From the NCBI GenBank assembly GCA_001692895.1, contig KV748177.1, positions 2,976,001-3,040,000 of the forward strand: 64,000 nucleotides of DNA, given 5' to 3'. The stretch is from Cenococcum geophilum 1.58. Taxonomy: Eukaryota > Ascomycota > Dothideomycetes > Gloniales > Gloniaceae. The notes beneath the pieces were generated by a model. The model had not been told where the DNA came from and did not search any database. It saw nothing but the letters and a program-made list of their open reading frames with translations. Of this stretch, positions 34,388-48,024 are shown piece after piece (the stretch's first letter is position 1; every line of letters starts with the position of its first letter). A program made the position numbers and the translations under genes.

Positions 34388-36756
34388 CTAGCAACTCTTT
34401 TTTTATAGTTGCTATTTATATATATATACCGCTTAACTAGCGGAACACAAATTAATCCTCCTTATTTACTATTGCCATTATAATATAAGTCTTACTATCC
34501 TAAAATTTGCCTCTTAGCACGTGGTGCTTTCTTATTTATAAGTTATAGGTAGGTATCTTATTAGTAGGGCCGCTAAGGCGCTAGCGGTAAGCAAGTTAAT
34601 AGCGATTTTTTATCCTAGGGATGGAAAATCCTAATTAGCTGGTTTAAGTTAGGGTCTATAGAATCTAACTAATTAAATAACTTTAACCGCCGGTCGAAGT
34701 TCCTAGATATCTTAAGACCTTATATAACTAAGAAATTTCTAAGGACTCCCTTTTAACCTAACCTTTAACTTATATACATAGAGTATTCGTGTTAATAAAC
34801 GTCTCTAGTGCCTTATTTAGGTTCGCCTTTATTATCGCATCTACCGGGTTATCTTAGCCATTAATTTATTAAATCTTAAAGAGTTCTTAATACTTATAGG
34901 ATTGCTAAAGTGCTATAATATTAATTATAAGGCGCTTCTCCTTTGTGGTACTAAGCTTAATTAAATACTTATAGAGGGAAAATAAATTAGTGCACACGAT
35001 TATAGGGATAACGGGAAGTTTGAGTTAATTTATAATTATCTTTAGGGTAGTTCTAATTACAATTACTATATTAACTCCGCTAACCATTCTATATATCTCT
35101 AACACTAAAATACTTTAGGTAACGTGCTTGCTCTTAGTTAAGCTCTAATAGATAAGATTACTATAGATTATAAAGTTATTCTCTTTAGTAAATTCGTTTG
35201 TAATAATAATCTTATATCCTAACTAGGAGCTAAAATCTTTATTATTTATAAATGATCTATTAATAAATATAAAGAGCTTAGTAGTAGGAAGATTAATAGG
35301 CACGTAAAGTAGTCCCTAATTAAAATAGTTTATTTACCAGAAAAGACGTTTATTTAGGGTAAGAACGTTATCCTTAGTTAGTTCCTAGTATTAGGCGGCA
35401 ATAGAGAGATTAAATAAAGCCTTAGGTTAATAGATAGAAGTAATATAAGCTCCGCAAGCGCGTTGCTCCACGTATCCTTACTTTAGGGAATTAATGTTAA
35501 TAATATCAATCTTCTTATCTTAACCCTTCTGGCGCAAAGCAATAGAATTCTTATTTAGGGAAAGGATGCATCTATTAAAGAGTAATGGTGTTATTAAGTT
35601 AAGCTTTTCCTTTGGCTTTACTATAAGATTTGCCTTTACTAGCTTATCCTCTTTAAGAGCTAAGAATTGGTCGTCTCCTAAGATAATTATATTATTAGTT
35701 TGCATACCGACAATTCTAAATAGGGTTCCCGTGGTTGTAATAAGGAAGTAGGGATCAAATATAAAAGTAGTTATCAAAAGCTTCTCTTTATAGTACTTGC
35801 TGTAGGTAGCCTACTAGTAAGTTCCTACCTCTGCGATTCCATACAATAGCTTAAGTACAACCATAATCGTGTCTTTAGGATACTAGTGGCGAATTTACTC
35901 CAGAAGGTATGCTAATATTAAGCGCTAAAAGTGCGTCTCTAATTAGGTATAGGCTTAAGTAATATCTTATAAATAAACTGCCATTCTATTCTTTATTAAG
36001 GAGGGAGCTAATGCAATAATAACTTACTAACTAGCTCGTTAAATTATAGGAGATTGTATAAGAATTATCTCTTTACTATTATCGTTATAACCTTAGATAA
36101 TAAGCCTTAATTTCTTAAATAGGGCGTTAGTAGCTTTACCCTTGATCTTATTAACTATTCTTAACTTAAAGATGCGAACTCCATCAAACTTAGTAGGGTT
36201 ATATTTCTCGAATTTAAAGACTTCTCTTATAATAAGACCGTCAATCTCCTGCTTATTAGATACTTAGAAAGGAGCTCCTAAGGTTATAATACGACCTTCC
36301 TTTTAGAGCTGTTTTGCGAGCTTAAAGTCAGCCTTCTCTTTAGCTGTTATAAAGGCCATTAATAACTTGACTTTATTCTTAATAGCGGCAACAAATTGTT
36401 CTTTAAAATTAATAAGGTATTAGCGATTTCGTGATCCCTTCGGGCGACCTCTACCGCGTTATAGTTATGGCGCATCTACTATAATTGTATTGGGATTGTA
36501 GTTGCCTTCTAGAGCATATTAATTATAGTTCTCTTCCAAGGCATCTTCTAGGGTATTCTATAAAGGCTCGGAATTATTATTTTTATAGTAAGGCTTAATA
36601 ACAGTTAAATGGAATTGGGTGGGTCCGTAAGGCATCTAAATAGTGCAAGTTTGACTATTAATTATAATAAGTTAATGTGGGCCTAACCATCCTCCCCTTT
36701 TACGCTATACGCGTATTTTAGACTAGAGTGGCAGATTAAGCGCAGTTAAGGTATTT
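34388..36756 (-). pseudogene. Copia D pol remnant, 3' part (RT and RNase H)
   Basis: On the minus strand the RT part includes a stop-free stretch at 35520-35777. It contains Q-T-N-N-I-I-I-L, where Q-T-D-D-T-L-I-L is expected (mutated Asp codons at 35691-35696), followed by L-K-E-D-K-L-V-K-A. The Arg/Gly-Pro-Lys-Gly-Ser linker (G-R-P-K-G-S) lies near 36435-36460. RNase H lies at about 34830-34960 with E-K-R-L-I-I-N-I, then I-N-G-Q-D-N-P-V-D-A. It is interrupted at the TATTT target of Gypsy C; integrase and gag continue at 44762. Confidence 0.85.
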
Positions 36757-37177
36757 TGTTACGGACGCTTTAAGTACAATATTACGACTACTTAGGGAGG
36801 AGTTAGAAGAAGCTAGTTGGTTAATACAAGCACGGTCCAGGATGGAACCCGTGGAACCATGTGACGAGGAATAGTAAGCAGAGTCACGTGATATAATCTG
36901 TGTGATCTGTATAATCTGCGAGATCTGTAATAAAGCGAACAGAGCAAATAGAGCAGACAGAGCAACAACTTTCTTAGGAGTACGGTTGTGTATTTAAGGA
37001 CCCTTAGTCCCTACCTAGATAGTTCTTTCCTCGTAGTAATTCTTAAAATATAATTAGAGTTAATCTATTAGGCAACCACTCCACTAGTTCTTGTTACGTT
37101 ATTAACTTACTTATAATACCTATATACCTAGCCTATTAACGAGTCCACTATAGTTCTTACTATAAGGCTCCATTACA
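36757..37177 (+). repeat. Gypsy C 5' LTR (421 bp)
   Basis: TGTTACGGACG ... CTCCATTACA. The central cassette has repeats of the type ataatctgtgtgatctgt and agcaaatagagcagacagagc (36890-36965). The first 119 bases read as an open frame, V-T-D-A-L-S-T-I-L-R-L-L to C-D-E-E. Confidence 0.97.
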
Positions 37178-37217
37178 TAATTACTACCACAGTTACGGTT
37201 TTAATAAGTCAAACAAT

Positions 37218-40010
37218 ATGCCACCAAAAGCAGCCACCATAACGCCATTGATGGCGGCAACTACGTTAGGATTAGGTAACGACACCAGTATAGTAAATAC
37301 TAACTCACAACAACCTGTGATAGTAGGACAGTTATAAGCAATAGTTAATTAGTTAATGGGAGATAATGCGGTACTTAAAAATAGGATTAATGGGATAGGA
37401 GCAGTAAAGGTTAAGTTACTATTAATTAAAAGATTCTTAGGAGAAAGATTAAAGCTTAAAGGATTCCTTATGTAAATACACTTTAAGGTTACGTAAGAAG
37501 GAGTAAAGCTAGCAATAACTATGGATTAAGTAGCATATGCAGGATTATTCTTATTAGGAAGAGTACTTAAATAGTTTAAGCCTTACCTTATAGAGATATA
37601 AGTAAATAGAATAACAACAATAAACTAAAAGGTACGGTTTATATTCTTAAGCTAGAATAGATTCGCGGAGCGACTTATATAAATATTTAGGGACCTAGAA
37701 GCGACAACTACAGCAAAAAGAAAGCTTTAGAACCTAATATAACAAACTTTAGTAATTAAGTACACCATATAATTTTAAACGCTAGCTATATAACTTAAGT
37801 AAAATAATAAGGCGCTTATAGTATAGTATAAACAGGGACTTAAAGCTAAAGTCCAGGACGCAATTATTCTAATAGAAGATACGGACACCCTAAGGGAATT
37901 AATAGATTAAGCGATTAAGATTAACAATAGGATCTTCTAAAGGGAATAGGCTAAGAGGGGCTAGGATAGAGTCCCATAGTTGTATAAAACGCAGAGCACG
38001 CAATAACTAAAGCTAAGTTAGAAACTATAGTATGGCGTAGAGCTAATGGACCTAAGTGGTACTAAAGAAACCTATAAAAGATGGAGTAAGAAACTATAGA
38101 AACCTAGAGGTTAAGGATTAAGTAATTATAGAACTAAGGAGCATAGGCTAAACTAAGGATCTTAGCAATAAAAGACGTTTAAGCGAACTCTATAGTAAAA
38201 ATAATGGTTTAAAGATAGAGCTTGCATAAATTGCGGAAAATAGGGTTATTTCGCCAAAGACTATAGAAGTGGTTAGAGTTATCATATAGTAAAGGGAACT
38301 AGACTAGTAGTATATAATATATATATACAAAGGGATGACAATACGCTACGAGGAACAAAAGAATATTTAATTAAAAGTTTTGCGTTTTATTATAATAACG
38401 TATACCAAATTTATAAAGACGCTAAGTATGGTGCAAGCTATTAGCTATAAGAGCTAAAGTTAAAAGGACTTAAAGGAACTAAAGAGTTAGACGAAGATTA
38501 AGATTAACTCTATAAGCTAGATTGAGATATCACAGTAACATACAGATAAAGATTAGCAATAATAATAATAGAGTTAGAGTACTTATTAATTAACAGTAAT
38601 AAGGATAGTAAGGGAACTAACTGGGGGTATTTAAACCTTAATAACGTAATAAAAGTAGAGACTGAGACCGCCATAGAGTAAGGTTTAGTAACGGGCATTA
38701 TAACACCGTTAGATACGGCATCCATTGCTTTATAAGACGGAAGGAGCAACATCTAGAGACAATTAAGCAAGTAGACGACTGCTAGTGCTAGCTTACCACT
38801 TAATAAAGGCAAAAGGCCAAACGACTAAGATTCTTAAGAAGAGATAAGGCATGCTTAAGGACCCACAACGGACGAAAACCGATGGAGCAGAGTAGTAGCT
38901 TAGTTCAAGAATATATAAATAAGCTTAGGACAAGTGTTCCCAACGGCATAAGACTCTTAAGATAAGATAAGTAAGATCTAGGACTCTTAAGACGAGATAA
39001 GGACACTAGTAAAGCCTAGTTAAACTAAGGCTGGAGCTAAGCTTAAGTTAGAAGCAAGCTTAGGATTAAAGAATCTAAGGGATTAGGAATTTAGAGTATA
39101 AATTAGGACACCTAGAAACAAGAGGCAAGGAGCTTCTTTATAGATTAGAGAATCTGTAATACAAATAGCAGTTAGACTAGGAGATAAATATATAGACCTA
39201 GAGGACTTACTAGTTAAATAAGATATTTAGACTAAAGATTAAGAGTTTAATACTAAGATTAAGAAGTAGGAGGACTTTAAGGATCCACTTATAAGACGCA
39301 AAAGGAAAAAAACCATAGAGGAATTTAGAGCGAGAATTACCTTATAGTAAGAACAGAAACTAAACAAGAGATCTAGTATATTGGGACGTATAAGAGACAG
39401 AGCACCCGTATAAAGGATCACTAATAGGCTAAGAATAGGCACACTAAGAGCTAAGTGGCTTACTAAACTGGAATAAGAAGAGGATCTAGGGATTCCTACT
39501 AGGTTCGAAGAATAACATATAAAGGGCTATTATAACGCAGTAATAAGAAGATACTTCCTTACAAATAAGCCGTATATACTTTAGCAGCTATACTAAAAGT
39601 GGTATAAACAGCGACATAATAATAAGTGGGAAGATTTCTATATATAGTTAGACGAGAAAGTTATCTAAGACCACCCAATTACGGAAAAAGCAATAAACTA
39701 TATTAAGGGAGCATTAATTATAACATTAAAGGATCTAGAGGAACGGTCAGAGGACTAGAGAAATAAGAGGCGTATCTTAGTACCTATAAATAAAGTTGCA
39801 ACGTTTAGATTAGCGCGATAAAGGTTTAAACTTAAGGATAAAGATAAGCTAAGAGTTAACCTAAAGCACCTAGCACACTACACGCTATTATAGATTGCAT
39901 GTGTAGATAATATATATAAAATGCACAAGAATCTAAAGGAAAAGAATCGGAAATACCCTATAAGGATATACTAGATAATAGATAAATAATAGTATAGGAA
40001 TGCTAAGTAT
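37218..40010 (+). pseudogene. Gypsy C gag remnant with extension
   Basis: ATG at 37218 starts M-P-P-K-A-A-T-I-T-P-L-M-A-A-T-T, followed by L-G-N-D-T-S-I-V and Q-Q-P-V-I-V-G-Q-L. The knuckle at 38223-38270 reads C-I-N-C-G-K and G-Y-F-A-K-D-Y, with both first Cys kept and His and the last Cys mutated. The ~1.7-kb extension runs to the protease region, with R-I-G-T-L-R-A-K-W-L-T near 39430-39465 matching copy A. No other family member keeps the start as well. Confidence 0.85.
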
Positions 40011-43000
40011 ATATATAGATGGCATCCAGTAGAAGTCTAAGAGGAAGGAGATTTAATACTTTAACTAGGAAGATTCCTTACGGAAGAATGCTTAGATAGA
40101 TAATAATAGTAGGAATGTCCAGAGAATATCTATCTATAGTATATTAAAGACAAAAAGCGAACTAGGTATTAGCTAAAGAATAAGCCAAGTATAATAGGAT
40201 TAAGCAGCCAATAGTTAGGAAAAGTAGAGGCCTATAGAACTAGAGGGAGCTAGTAGTAGAGCCTTAGACCCTTAAAGGAATTTAAGGACAACACCTAAAT
40301 CTAGGAATTAAATAGTAAGATTAATAGTTTAAAGCACTAGTAGATAGTAAAGTAATAAGGAACTATATCTTACTAATAGTAGTTTAAAAAAATGGGGCTA
40401 CTATATAGGTAGAAAGAGCACCCTTACCTATTAGTAACAATTTTAGGAGATCCAATAGCCTATGGAGGAGGTATTATTAATCTTAAAATAGGACCAATTT
40501 AGATAACCATTAAAGGAAGATAAATTAAGATGTCTTTTAATATATTACCATTAGGGAATAATAAGGCAGTATTAGAAATGCCTTAGTTACAAGAATATAA
40601 TCTAAAAATCAATTAGGTTATAGGTTAGGTTAATATTAAAAATATATAATAATATAAGATGCGATAATAAACTAAGTTAGTATAGTACTAAGTTGGAGCG
40701 ATATACAAGGAGACCAATTAAGGATTAAGCCATATACTAAAAAGATACCATAAGTATAGCAAAAAGCTATGGTCACTAGAAAGTAAAAAGCTATTAAATT
40801 ATACAGTATAGGACTATAAGATAGAATTAGAACTAGGAATAAGTTTAAGGTTCTACCTAACTTATAAATTAACAGAAAAAGAGTTATAAGCACTTAAGGA
40901 GTTTGTCTAGGAAAATCTTTAAAAAGGATATATTAGACTATCGCAGTTATTAGCAGGATATCTAGTACTATTCGTACCAAAGAAGAATAGAAAACTTAGA
41001 CTATGTATTAACTACAGACAGTTAAACAGCATTACTAGAAAGGATAGGTATCTTTTACCCTTAATTAGCGAAATCTAAAACAGGATCAGCAATGCGCAAA
41101 TCTTTATAAAGATAGATCCGAGATAGGCGTACCATTAAATTAGAATTAAGGAAGGCGACAAATAGAAGGCAGCCTTTAGGTTAAAGGAAGGATTATATAA
41201 ACCATTAGTTATACAATTTAGGCTTATAAACGCACCAGCAATGTTTTAGAAGCGCATTAATAATATATTAAGAGAATATTTAGATGAATTTGTTATAGTA
41301 TACCTTAATAATATTATTATCTACTTAATAAGTAAGGAAGAATATAGAGAACACGTTAAATAGGTCTTAAAGAGACTATAAGAAGAATAGATGCCAGTAG
41401 CAATTAAAAAATGCGAGTTCTTCACCAAGAAGACCGATTTTATTAGATTTATTATTAAACTAGGCCAACTTAGTATAGATCTAAAGAAGATCGAGGCTAT
41501 AGTGAATTAGTAAGAACTAAAGAATATAATACAGTTAAGGTTATTCCTAGGGTTCTATAATTACTGCAGAAGGTTTATAGCTTAATGGTTAAAGGATATT
41601 AAGCCACTTACAAGATTAATAAAGAAGGAAGAACTATAGATATAGGGAAAGAAACAAAAAGAACTGTTTAAGAAGATTAAACAGCTGTTTACCCAGGAGC
41701 TAGTTCTTAAAATCTATTAACTATAGTTAGAGATAGTAGTCGAAACGGATACATTAAACTATATACTAGGGGCGTACTTTCTATAGAAATATTAAGATAG
41801 ATAGCACCTAGTGGCATATTATAGTTAAAAGATAACACTACTAGAACTAAACTATAACATCTATAATAAGGAGTTATTAGGTATAGTTACAGCACTAAAG
41901 AAATAGAGATCGTTCTTATAAGGTATAGAAAAACTATTTATAGTTAGGACGGATTATAAAAACCTAACGGGGTTCCTAATAATAAAAGAACTTAATTATA
42001 GATAGGTTAGATAGGTAGAGATACTTATAGAATACTATTTTAAGATTTAGTATACTAAGGGTACAGAGAATACACGAGCAGATGCTCTAAGTAAAAAGGC
42101 TAAACTATAAAATAATAAAAAGCTATTAGGGGCTTTGTTACGAAGGGATACAGATAGATTAATTAGGTATAATTATCCAAAAATCGCGGCAATATAAGAA
42201 GAGAAAACCTATAAATTACTAGAAAGTAATTAAATATAAAAGATCCTAAACGTATAAATAGAGGATCTAGACTTAAAGTAGTACGGAAATTAAGAAGTAA
42301 TATACGTACCAAGATCTATTACAAAAGAGTTTATTAAGTCATTTTATAAAGGACTAACTTAAGGATATAACGGAGCTATAGGCTTAGTATTAAGACTTTA
42401 AGAGGAGTATATTATTAATAGAATCTAGGGACTAGCTAGGTAAGTTATAAAAGAATATCTAGATTACTAAAGAAATAAACCTACGAGGCATAAACTATAT
42501 AGAAAGCTACAACCTATTAAAATACTAGAGAAACTATAGGAGGTTATATTATGGGACTTTATTATTAAGTTATTAAAGTTAAGAGACCCTATTACCAGAT
42601 AAGATTATAACGCGATCTTAGTAATAATAGACAAGCTTATAAAGTGGGGATACTTTATAGCATATTTAGAGGAAATATTAGCGGAAGATATTGCTAGAAT
42701 CTATATAAAAGAAGTATTTGCAAGATATAGAGCATTAAATAAAATCATATCAGACAGAGATCTAAGATTCGTAGCAGTATTTTAGGAAGTGTTTTTAGCA
42801 GAGCAAGGAGTTTAAGTAGCAACTTCCACTGTATATTATCTATAGACAGACGGTTAAATAGAAAGATTAAACTAAATACTAGAACAGTACCTAAGACATT
42901 ATATTAATTATGTATAGAATAATTGGGTATCGCTATTACTAGTTATACAGTTTATATATAATATAATACTATAAGAAGGAATAGGCACGTTACTATTTAA

Positions 43001-43610
43001 GGCAAATTACGGATATAAGCTAAGGACCTTACTATTACTATATTAAGTAAAGAAGACAAGTAGTATAGCTAAGTAAAAAATAAAGAGTTTAATAAATCTT
43101 TATATAGACCTTACGGAAATAGCTAAGGTAGTATAGTAAAGGATAAAAAAGTACTACAATGCTAAGAGATCTAAGGGACTAGATCTTAAGGAGGGAGATA
43201 AAGTATAGCTACTACACAAAAATTTCAAGAGTTAACGACTAAGCAAGAAGTTAGACTACGTTAGACTAGGACCTTTTAAAATTATATAGAGAATTTCACT
43301 AGTTACGTTTAAGTTAAACCTACTAGCTAGAATAAAGATCTACCCTATATAGTATGTCGCAATACTAGAGCTAGTATACGGGAATATTAAGCTACTAATT
43401 TATAAAGCAGACACGTATAGAGGACAAGAAAAAGATAAATAGTAAGTTTTAAAGATCGTTAGTTATAAGGACGTAGACGATAAAATATAGTATAAAGTAA
43501 AGTAGATAGGCTATAATAAGACCACCTAGGAGCTACTAAAGAACCTAAAGAACGCTATAGGAAAGGTATAGAAGTATTAAAAGAGAAAAGGTTAGGCAAT
43601 ATTAATAAAG
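40011..43610 (+). pseudogene. Gypsy C pol remnant (PR, RT, RNase H, IN, chromodomain)
   Basis: Protease D-S-K-V-I-R-N-Y-I near 40345-40375 (D-S-G lost). RT box Y-L-N-N at 41301-41312. Integrase Asp at 42630-42632, Asp at 42753-42755 and Glu at 42861-42863, spacings 40 and 35, all three kept. Chromodomain-like tail at about 43440-43580. Colinear with Gypsy A over its whole length. Confidence 0.92.
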
Positions 43611-43624
43611 AGGAATTGCTAAAG

Positions 43625-43917
43625 AATAAGTTACCTAAGGGGGACCTAGGAAGAGCGACTGCCGAACTACTTAGAGTTATTTCCTTCTCTATTAGAAGAG
43701 AATCCGTTTTTTTATTACTAAGTTTCTATAGACCTTATTCTATAAGCTTCTACTCCTTAGAATAAACTTTCTTACGAACTTTTTTAAGACGAATTAGTTA
43801 AGTAAACGCAGTAAGATAAGAATTAAGAGCCCGTTGTTAAGCATTAGCAGCCTCTTTCTTAGCGTTACGCGAACGATAAAGTTCTGCTAAAGTGACGGAT
43901 AACTTATTATTAAGCTT
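43625..43917 (-). pseudogene. Antisense reading frame downstream of pol (Gypsy C)
   Basis: Minus-strand frame starting K-L-N-N-K-L-S-V-T-L-A-E-L-Y-R-S-R-N-A-K-K-E, continuing L-I-R-L-K-K-V-R-K-K-V-Y-S-K-E and L-S-N-K-K-T-D-S-L-L-I. The four to six stops all fit Gln or Trp codons hit by RIP. It aligns with the frames in A, B, E, H and J. Confidence 0.4.
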
Positions 43918-44335
43918 TACAGTAGTAAATTAAATATAAGACCCTATAATAAATTACTTAGGGAACTTAAAGACTATTAAGAGCTATAGGACGCGTATAT
44001 TTAGCGTTAGAAACCAAGCGAATATTATAAGACAATTAAACGTTTGCTCTAGTGCACTTTAAATAAAAGGAAGGTTACTAAGACAAAGGACTTGCTAACG
44101 TAATATAAACTAACCCCTCTTTCGCATAATAAGAACACGGAGATAGCATTACTTCACTAAGCGATAGTATAGAAGAGACTATACGCATACAACAAAGAGT
44201 TAAAGAAGAAGAAGGTGCTTTAGGTATTATAAGTAATAATATTAACCAAATTAATTAGACGGATATTATACCTCTAGTAAATAACTTAGAGATACTAGGT
44301 ATCTTTAAGGACAAAGATAGAGAGAAGGGAGATAG

Positions 44336-44756
44336 TGTTATAGACGCTTTAAGTATAATATTACGACTACTTAGGGAGGAGTTAGAAGAAGCTAGTTAGT
44401 TAATATAAGCATAGTCTAGGATAGAACCCGTGGAACTATATAATAAGGAATGGTAAGTAGAGTTATATAATGTAATTTGTGTAATCTATATAATCTATAA
44501 AATCTATAATAGAGCGAATAGAGTAGACAGAGCAGATAGAGTAATAACTTTCTTAGGAGTATGGTTGTGTATTTAAGGACCCTTAGTCCCTACCTAGATA
44601 GTTCTTTCCTCGTAGTAATTCTTAGAATATAATTGGAGTTAATCTATTAGGCAACTACTCCACTAGTTCTTGTTACGTTATTAACTTACTTACAATACCT
44701 ATATACCTAGCCCATTAACGAGTTTACCGTAGTTCTTACTACAAGGCTCTATTATA
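44336..44756 (+). repeat. Gypsy C 3' LTR (421 bp)
   Basis: Starts TGTTATAGACG and ends CTCTATTATA, more RIPed than its 5' partner. TATTT follows, closing the target-site duplication. Confidence 0.96.
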
Positions 44757-44761
44757 TATTT

Positions 44762-46200
44762 AGGCCATTTTTTATTCCTAGTACGTTATTAACCTAGCGT
44801 ATGGCATAGAGGCGTTATACCTCCTTTGTTACCTTGCGAATCGCCTTAGCTTATTATATAATAGAGGGAAATAATAAAGAATCGTTAGTTATTCGTAGGT
44901 AGGCGCTAAAGACTAGCAACGTAGGTATAAGTCCATCTAGGCCAGCGGAATTGTTAATAGCTTTAACAGCTATTTATAAGGTAAGTTCTTTACTAGCATC
45001 CTTTAGTTCTAAAGAGATAATCTTATATACGCGATATAATGGCGTATAATATCGCTCTACTTTTCTAATACTATTATATGCCTTAATAGGGACTTCCTTA
45101 ACCTCAATTGCTATTGCCTTTATTTATTATCGGAACTCTATAGATAAGAAGTTCTTTCCTATATTATAGACGATTTAATTAGGGGGTCCTAGGTAGATAT
45201 TAATCTAGCACAACTAAAGGGTATCCTATGCGTTCCTAGTTAACATATCCTTTAAGAATTGTGCGGCTTAGAAGGAGGTTAAGAAGTCAATAACTTAGAG
45301 TACTGGCTTACCGCTAAGGTATATAACGTTAACAATAATATAAAAGTTAAAGTCGTAGTTATCTTTAAGGGTAAACTTAAATCGGCTAGGGGACCTCTAG
45401 TTCATTTGGCAGTAATAGTAGTATTTTATAAGATACTTAATTGCCTTAACCTTAACTTTATGGCCTACTTACTAAAGAACCCTAAGTAATTAGTGAACTA
45501 ATAGGTGACCAAAATAACGGTGTAGTTGGCGTAACTCTGACTTAGTTAAATGGCTCCAAGTAACACTCTTTTTTAGTTATTAAAGGAGCAGCTAAGGGTA
45601 ACCCTACTTGCGTATAATAGGCATCCAATTATCTCCCTGCACGAGCATATTCTTAAGGTTATTAAGCTTAACGCCCAGTTTATCTATATCTCTAATATAA
45701 AATAGAAACGGGGTATTTGTAGGAATAACGTAAAAAGTAATATACCCTAAGGGGGTTTAAACCCTAATTATACTAAGAGAGATTATAGTACCTTTACCAA
45801 AACAAATTGTGTATTAGCCTGCCGTTAAATAGTTAATCTAAACAGAGCTATTAAGCTACTAAAGGGCTCGAACTTAAGGTTCTCCTACTATAGATACTCC
45901 TACGGCTCTAGTATCCGGCATAATACTATAGAAGACGTTCGCCGAGTATCTGTCGTTAAAGGAAAACGCAAAGCTCTCCTTTAGCTTATTAAAGATATCT
46001 AACTTTATAATAAAATAGAGCGTAGATTAGTTATTAAGAACAGCAACGGTTTATATGCCATTTACCTCACCATACTTAGTAAAGTATTGGTTAGGTAAGT
46101 AGTCCTCAATTTCCATATCTATAAGGAGCTGTTCGGTCTTATTAACCTTACCCTTAAGATCTTCTACGCCTTTATATTAAACCAGGAAGCTTTAGAAGTA
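44762..46200 (-). pseudogene. Copia D pol remnant, 5' part (integrase)
   Basis: On the minus strand the zinc-finger end of integrase reads Y-Y-Y-Y-C-Q-M-N then R-S-P-S-R-F-K-F-T-L at about 45375-45430, parallel to the C-H-Y-C-Q-K motif of Copia K. The catalytic core follows towards 45060. Frames carry RIP stops. It joins 36756 once Gypsy C and one TATTT are removed. Confidence 0.8.
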
Positions 46201-47637
46201 GGCTATAATAACCTTACAATTTCCAATGTTTCTTGTACTCTAACGGAACTTATTATATGCCTCTTTTCGCTTATTAAGGGAGTGTCTAATTAACTAGTAA
46301 TTTAGCTTCTTATAAACGTAGTACTTCTTCTAGCGATTACTTCAAAATAAACCTCCATAAGGACCTCCATAATTACCTTATAGTCAATATTAATTATACC
46401 CTTTACCGTATTCCCTACCACGGCCGCCATATATTTAATTAGTCTAGTTATAATTGTGTTAGTCAGGAACGCTTAGTTAGGTAGGGCTTTCGGTATAGAG
46501 CTGTTAAGATTCTTATGTTTATATCGCAGTACCTATAGTAGAGCGTAGCTTAGTATATACTCCTTTAAACGTGTTTATAGGTTTATATAGCGCTAAGTTA
46601 CACTTAGGAACGCTATAGCATGCTAAGATAACCTAGTCCCTTAGGCTGTTCTTATTTTAGTAAGTTTTGGTAAGTCTACGTTAGATTTTCTAGAGTTTAT
46701 TAAAGAGTAGTTAAAGGCACTCTAAACGAGTTTTTATTAGGTTAGAAGCAATAACTCTTTAGAATATAGTCTCTCGCTATTTAGATATATAAAGTTAGCG
46801 ATTCTCATTAGTCTTAAAGTGGGCTTTAGTGAGCTAAAGCATTATATTAAAGCTATAGTTTTTACCCGCAATATAGTTATAATAAAATATTACTGCCCGT
46901 CCCTTTAATATAATGGAGAAAGCGTGGTGGTACTAGTAGTATTAAATTTCGACCTTATTGCAACAATTATAGAAGACCTATAGTTTTGCTCTAAGTATAT
47001 TATATAATTCTCCTCTAAACTTCTTCTCTTCGTCTAAATATACCTTTATTAGATTCGTAACTTCTTATAGTAGAGGGTTACTGGTTGGCTAGAGTAGAGG
47101 AGCTAAAGGCGGCAGAGGTGGAGGACGAGTACCTCTAGGTAGGAGAGCACCTTTAGGTAGGAGAGTAGCGTTCTAGGGGTTTTATTCTAAATTAAAGTTG
47201 CCTTTTAAAGAATATAGGTTAGTTTTAGGTTTCCGTAGTTAACATATAATTTTAGCTTCCGTCTATACTGGTTCTTCTATACTAGTAATAACGGCCTAAA
47301 TATTACTAGTAATTAGGTTACTATTCTTAGTAACATATACCCCGTTTTTACGGAGGAAGTCTTAAAAATTCTAAATAATATTAATATTGCTAAGTGCCTA
47401 GGTGTTAGCGGTCCATCCTATAAAATCCTCCCTAAAATATTCCTATAGCTGTACATCGGCATAGTGTCTACTTTAGTAGAATATAATACGGTGTAGGAGA
47501 AAGCTATTAACTTATTTTACGGTATAAGTTGTTATATTAAAAGTAAATTCGTCCTAATTTTTATTAATAAGTTTCGCGTACAAAGCTACCCCTAGTGGTA
47601 AGGAGTCTTCCCAGTCGTTTAAAGTAGGCGTAGCCAT
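46201..47637 (-). pseudogene. Copia D gag remnant
   Basis: ATG at 47637 (minus) opens M-A-T-P-T-L-N-D-W-E-D-S-L-P-L-G-V-A. The zinc knuckle at about 46281-46330 reads K-Y-Y-V-Y-K-K-L-N-Y then R-H-S, the Copia form C-x-x-C-K-K-x-x-C with all three Cys changed to Tyr. A Gly/Arg-rich run (Y-G-G-R-G-R) lies near 46415-46430. The start is clear, being the first ATG after a 387-bp leader, with a W-E-D motif typical of Gag N-termini. Confidence 0.8.
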
Positions 47638-48024
47638 GTTTTTAGAGGGAGGGAAGTATTATTAGAGTAGGGGTTGTTGTTTGGTACGCGTTTATAATAT
47701 ATATTTATTATTTAGTACGCGTTTATGACGTGTATTTGTGATTATAGGGCTTAGGACCAGTTCTGGCCTTAAATCGCGAAGACTTATAAAGCATATTATT
47801 CTGCGTAATAGACGTAAGAATCCGTAATCTTGGAAAGGCTTAGGACTAGTTCTAGCCTTTAGATCCTTAGATTTGTAAAAGAGTTCTATTTAAGGTTTAG
47901 GACTAGTTCTAACCTTAAAAGACAGCTTCCTTTAGCACGAGTAGCACTAGTATAGTGGCTTGTCTCTTCTTAGTGGAATACCTAGCTGCTCTATAGTATA
48001 ACAGTGAAGTTAACTACTAATTAG

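Larger units (their letters stand above)
36757..44756 (+). mobile_element. Gypsy C: innermost element of the nest
   Basis: A full 8000-bp Gypsy copy with 421-bp LTRs and the target-site duplication TATTT at 36752-36756 and 44757-44761, inserted in the pol of Copia D. The 5' LTR and gag start are the least mutated of the family (M-P-P-K-A-A-T-I-T-P-L-M). It is inactive: RIP stops are frequent and the RT box reads Y-L-N-N. Confidence 0.97.

Noticed and set aside
35566-35751. 61-codon plus-strand open frame in Copia D
   Set aside because: Complement of the Copia RT piece at 35520-35777 that carries the mutated D-D motif.
38510-38752. 80-codon minus-strand open frame in Gypsy C
   Set aside because: Complement of the Gag extension; no conserved frame in other copies.
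40672-40893. 73-codon minus-strand open frame in Gypsy C
   Set aside because: Complement of the protease-RT linker of pol, which is clearly coded on the plus strand.
36757-44756. Gypsy C as two separate solo LTRs
   Set aside because: The LTRs enclose a full gag-pol in the right order and share one TATTT duplication, so it is a single insertion.
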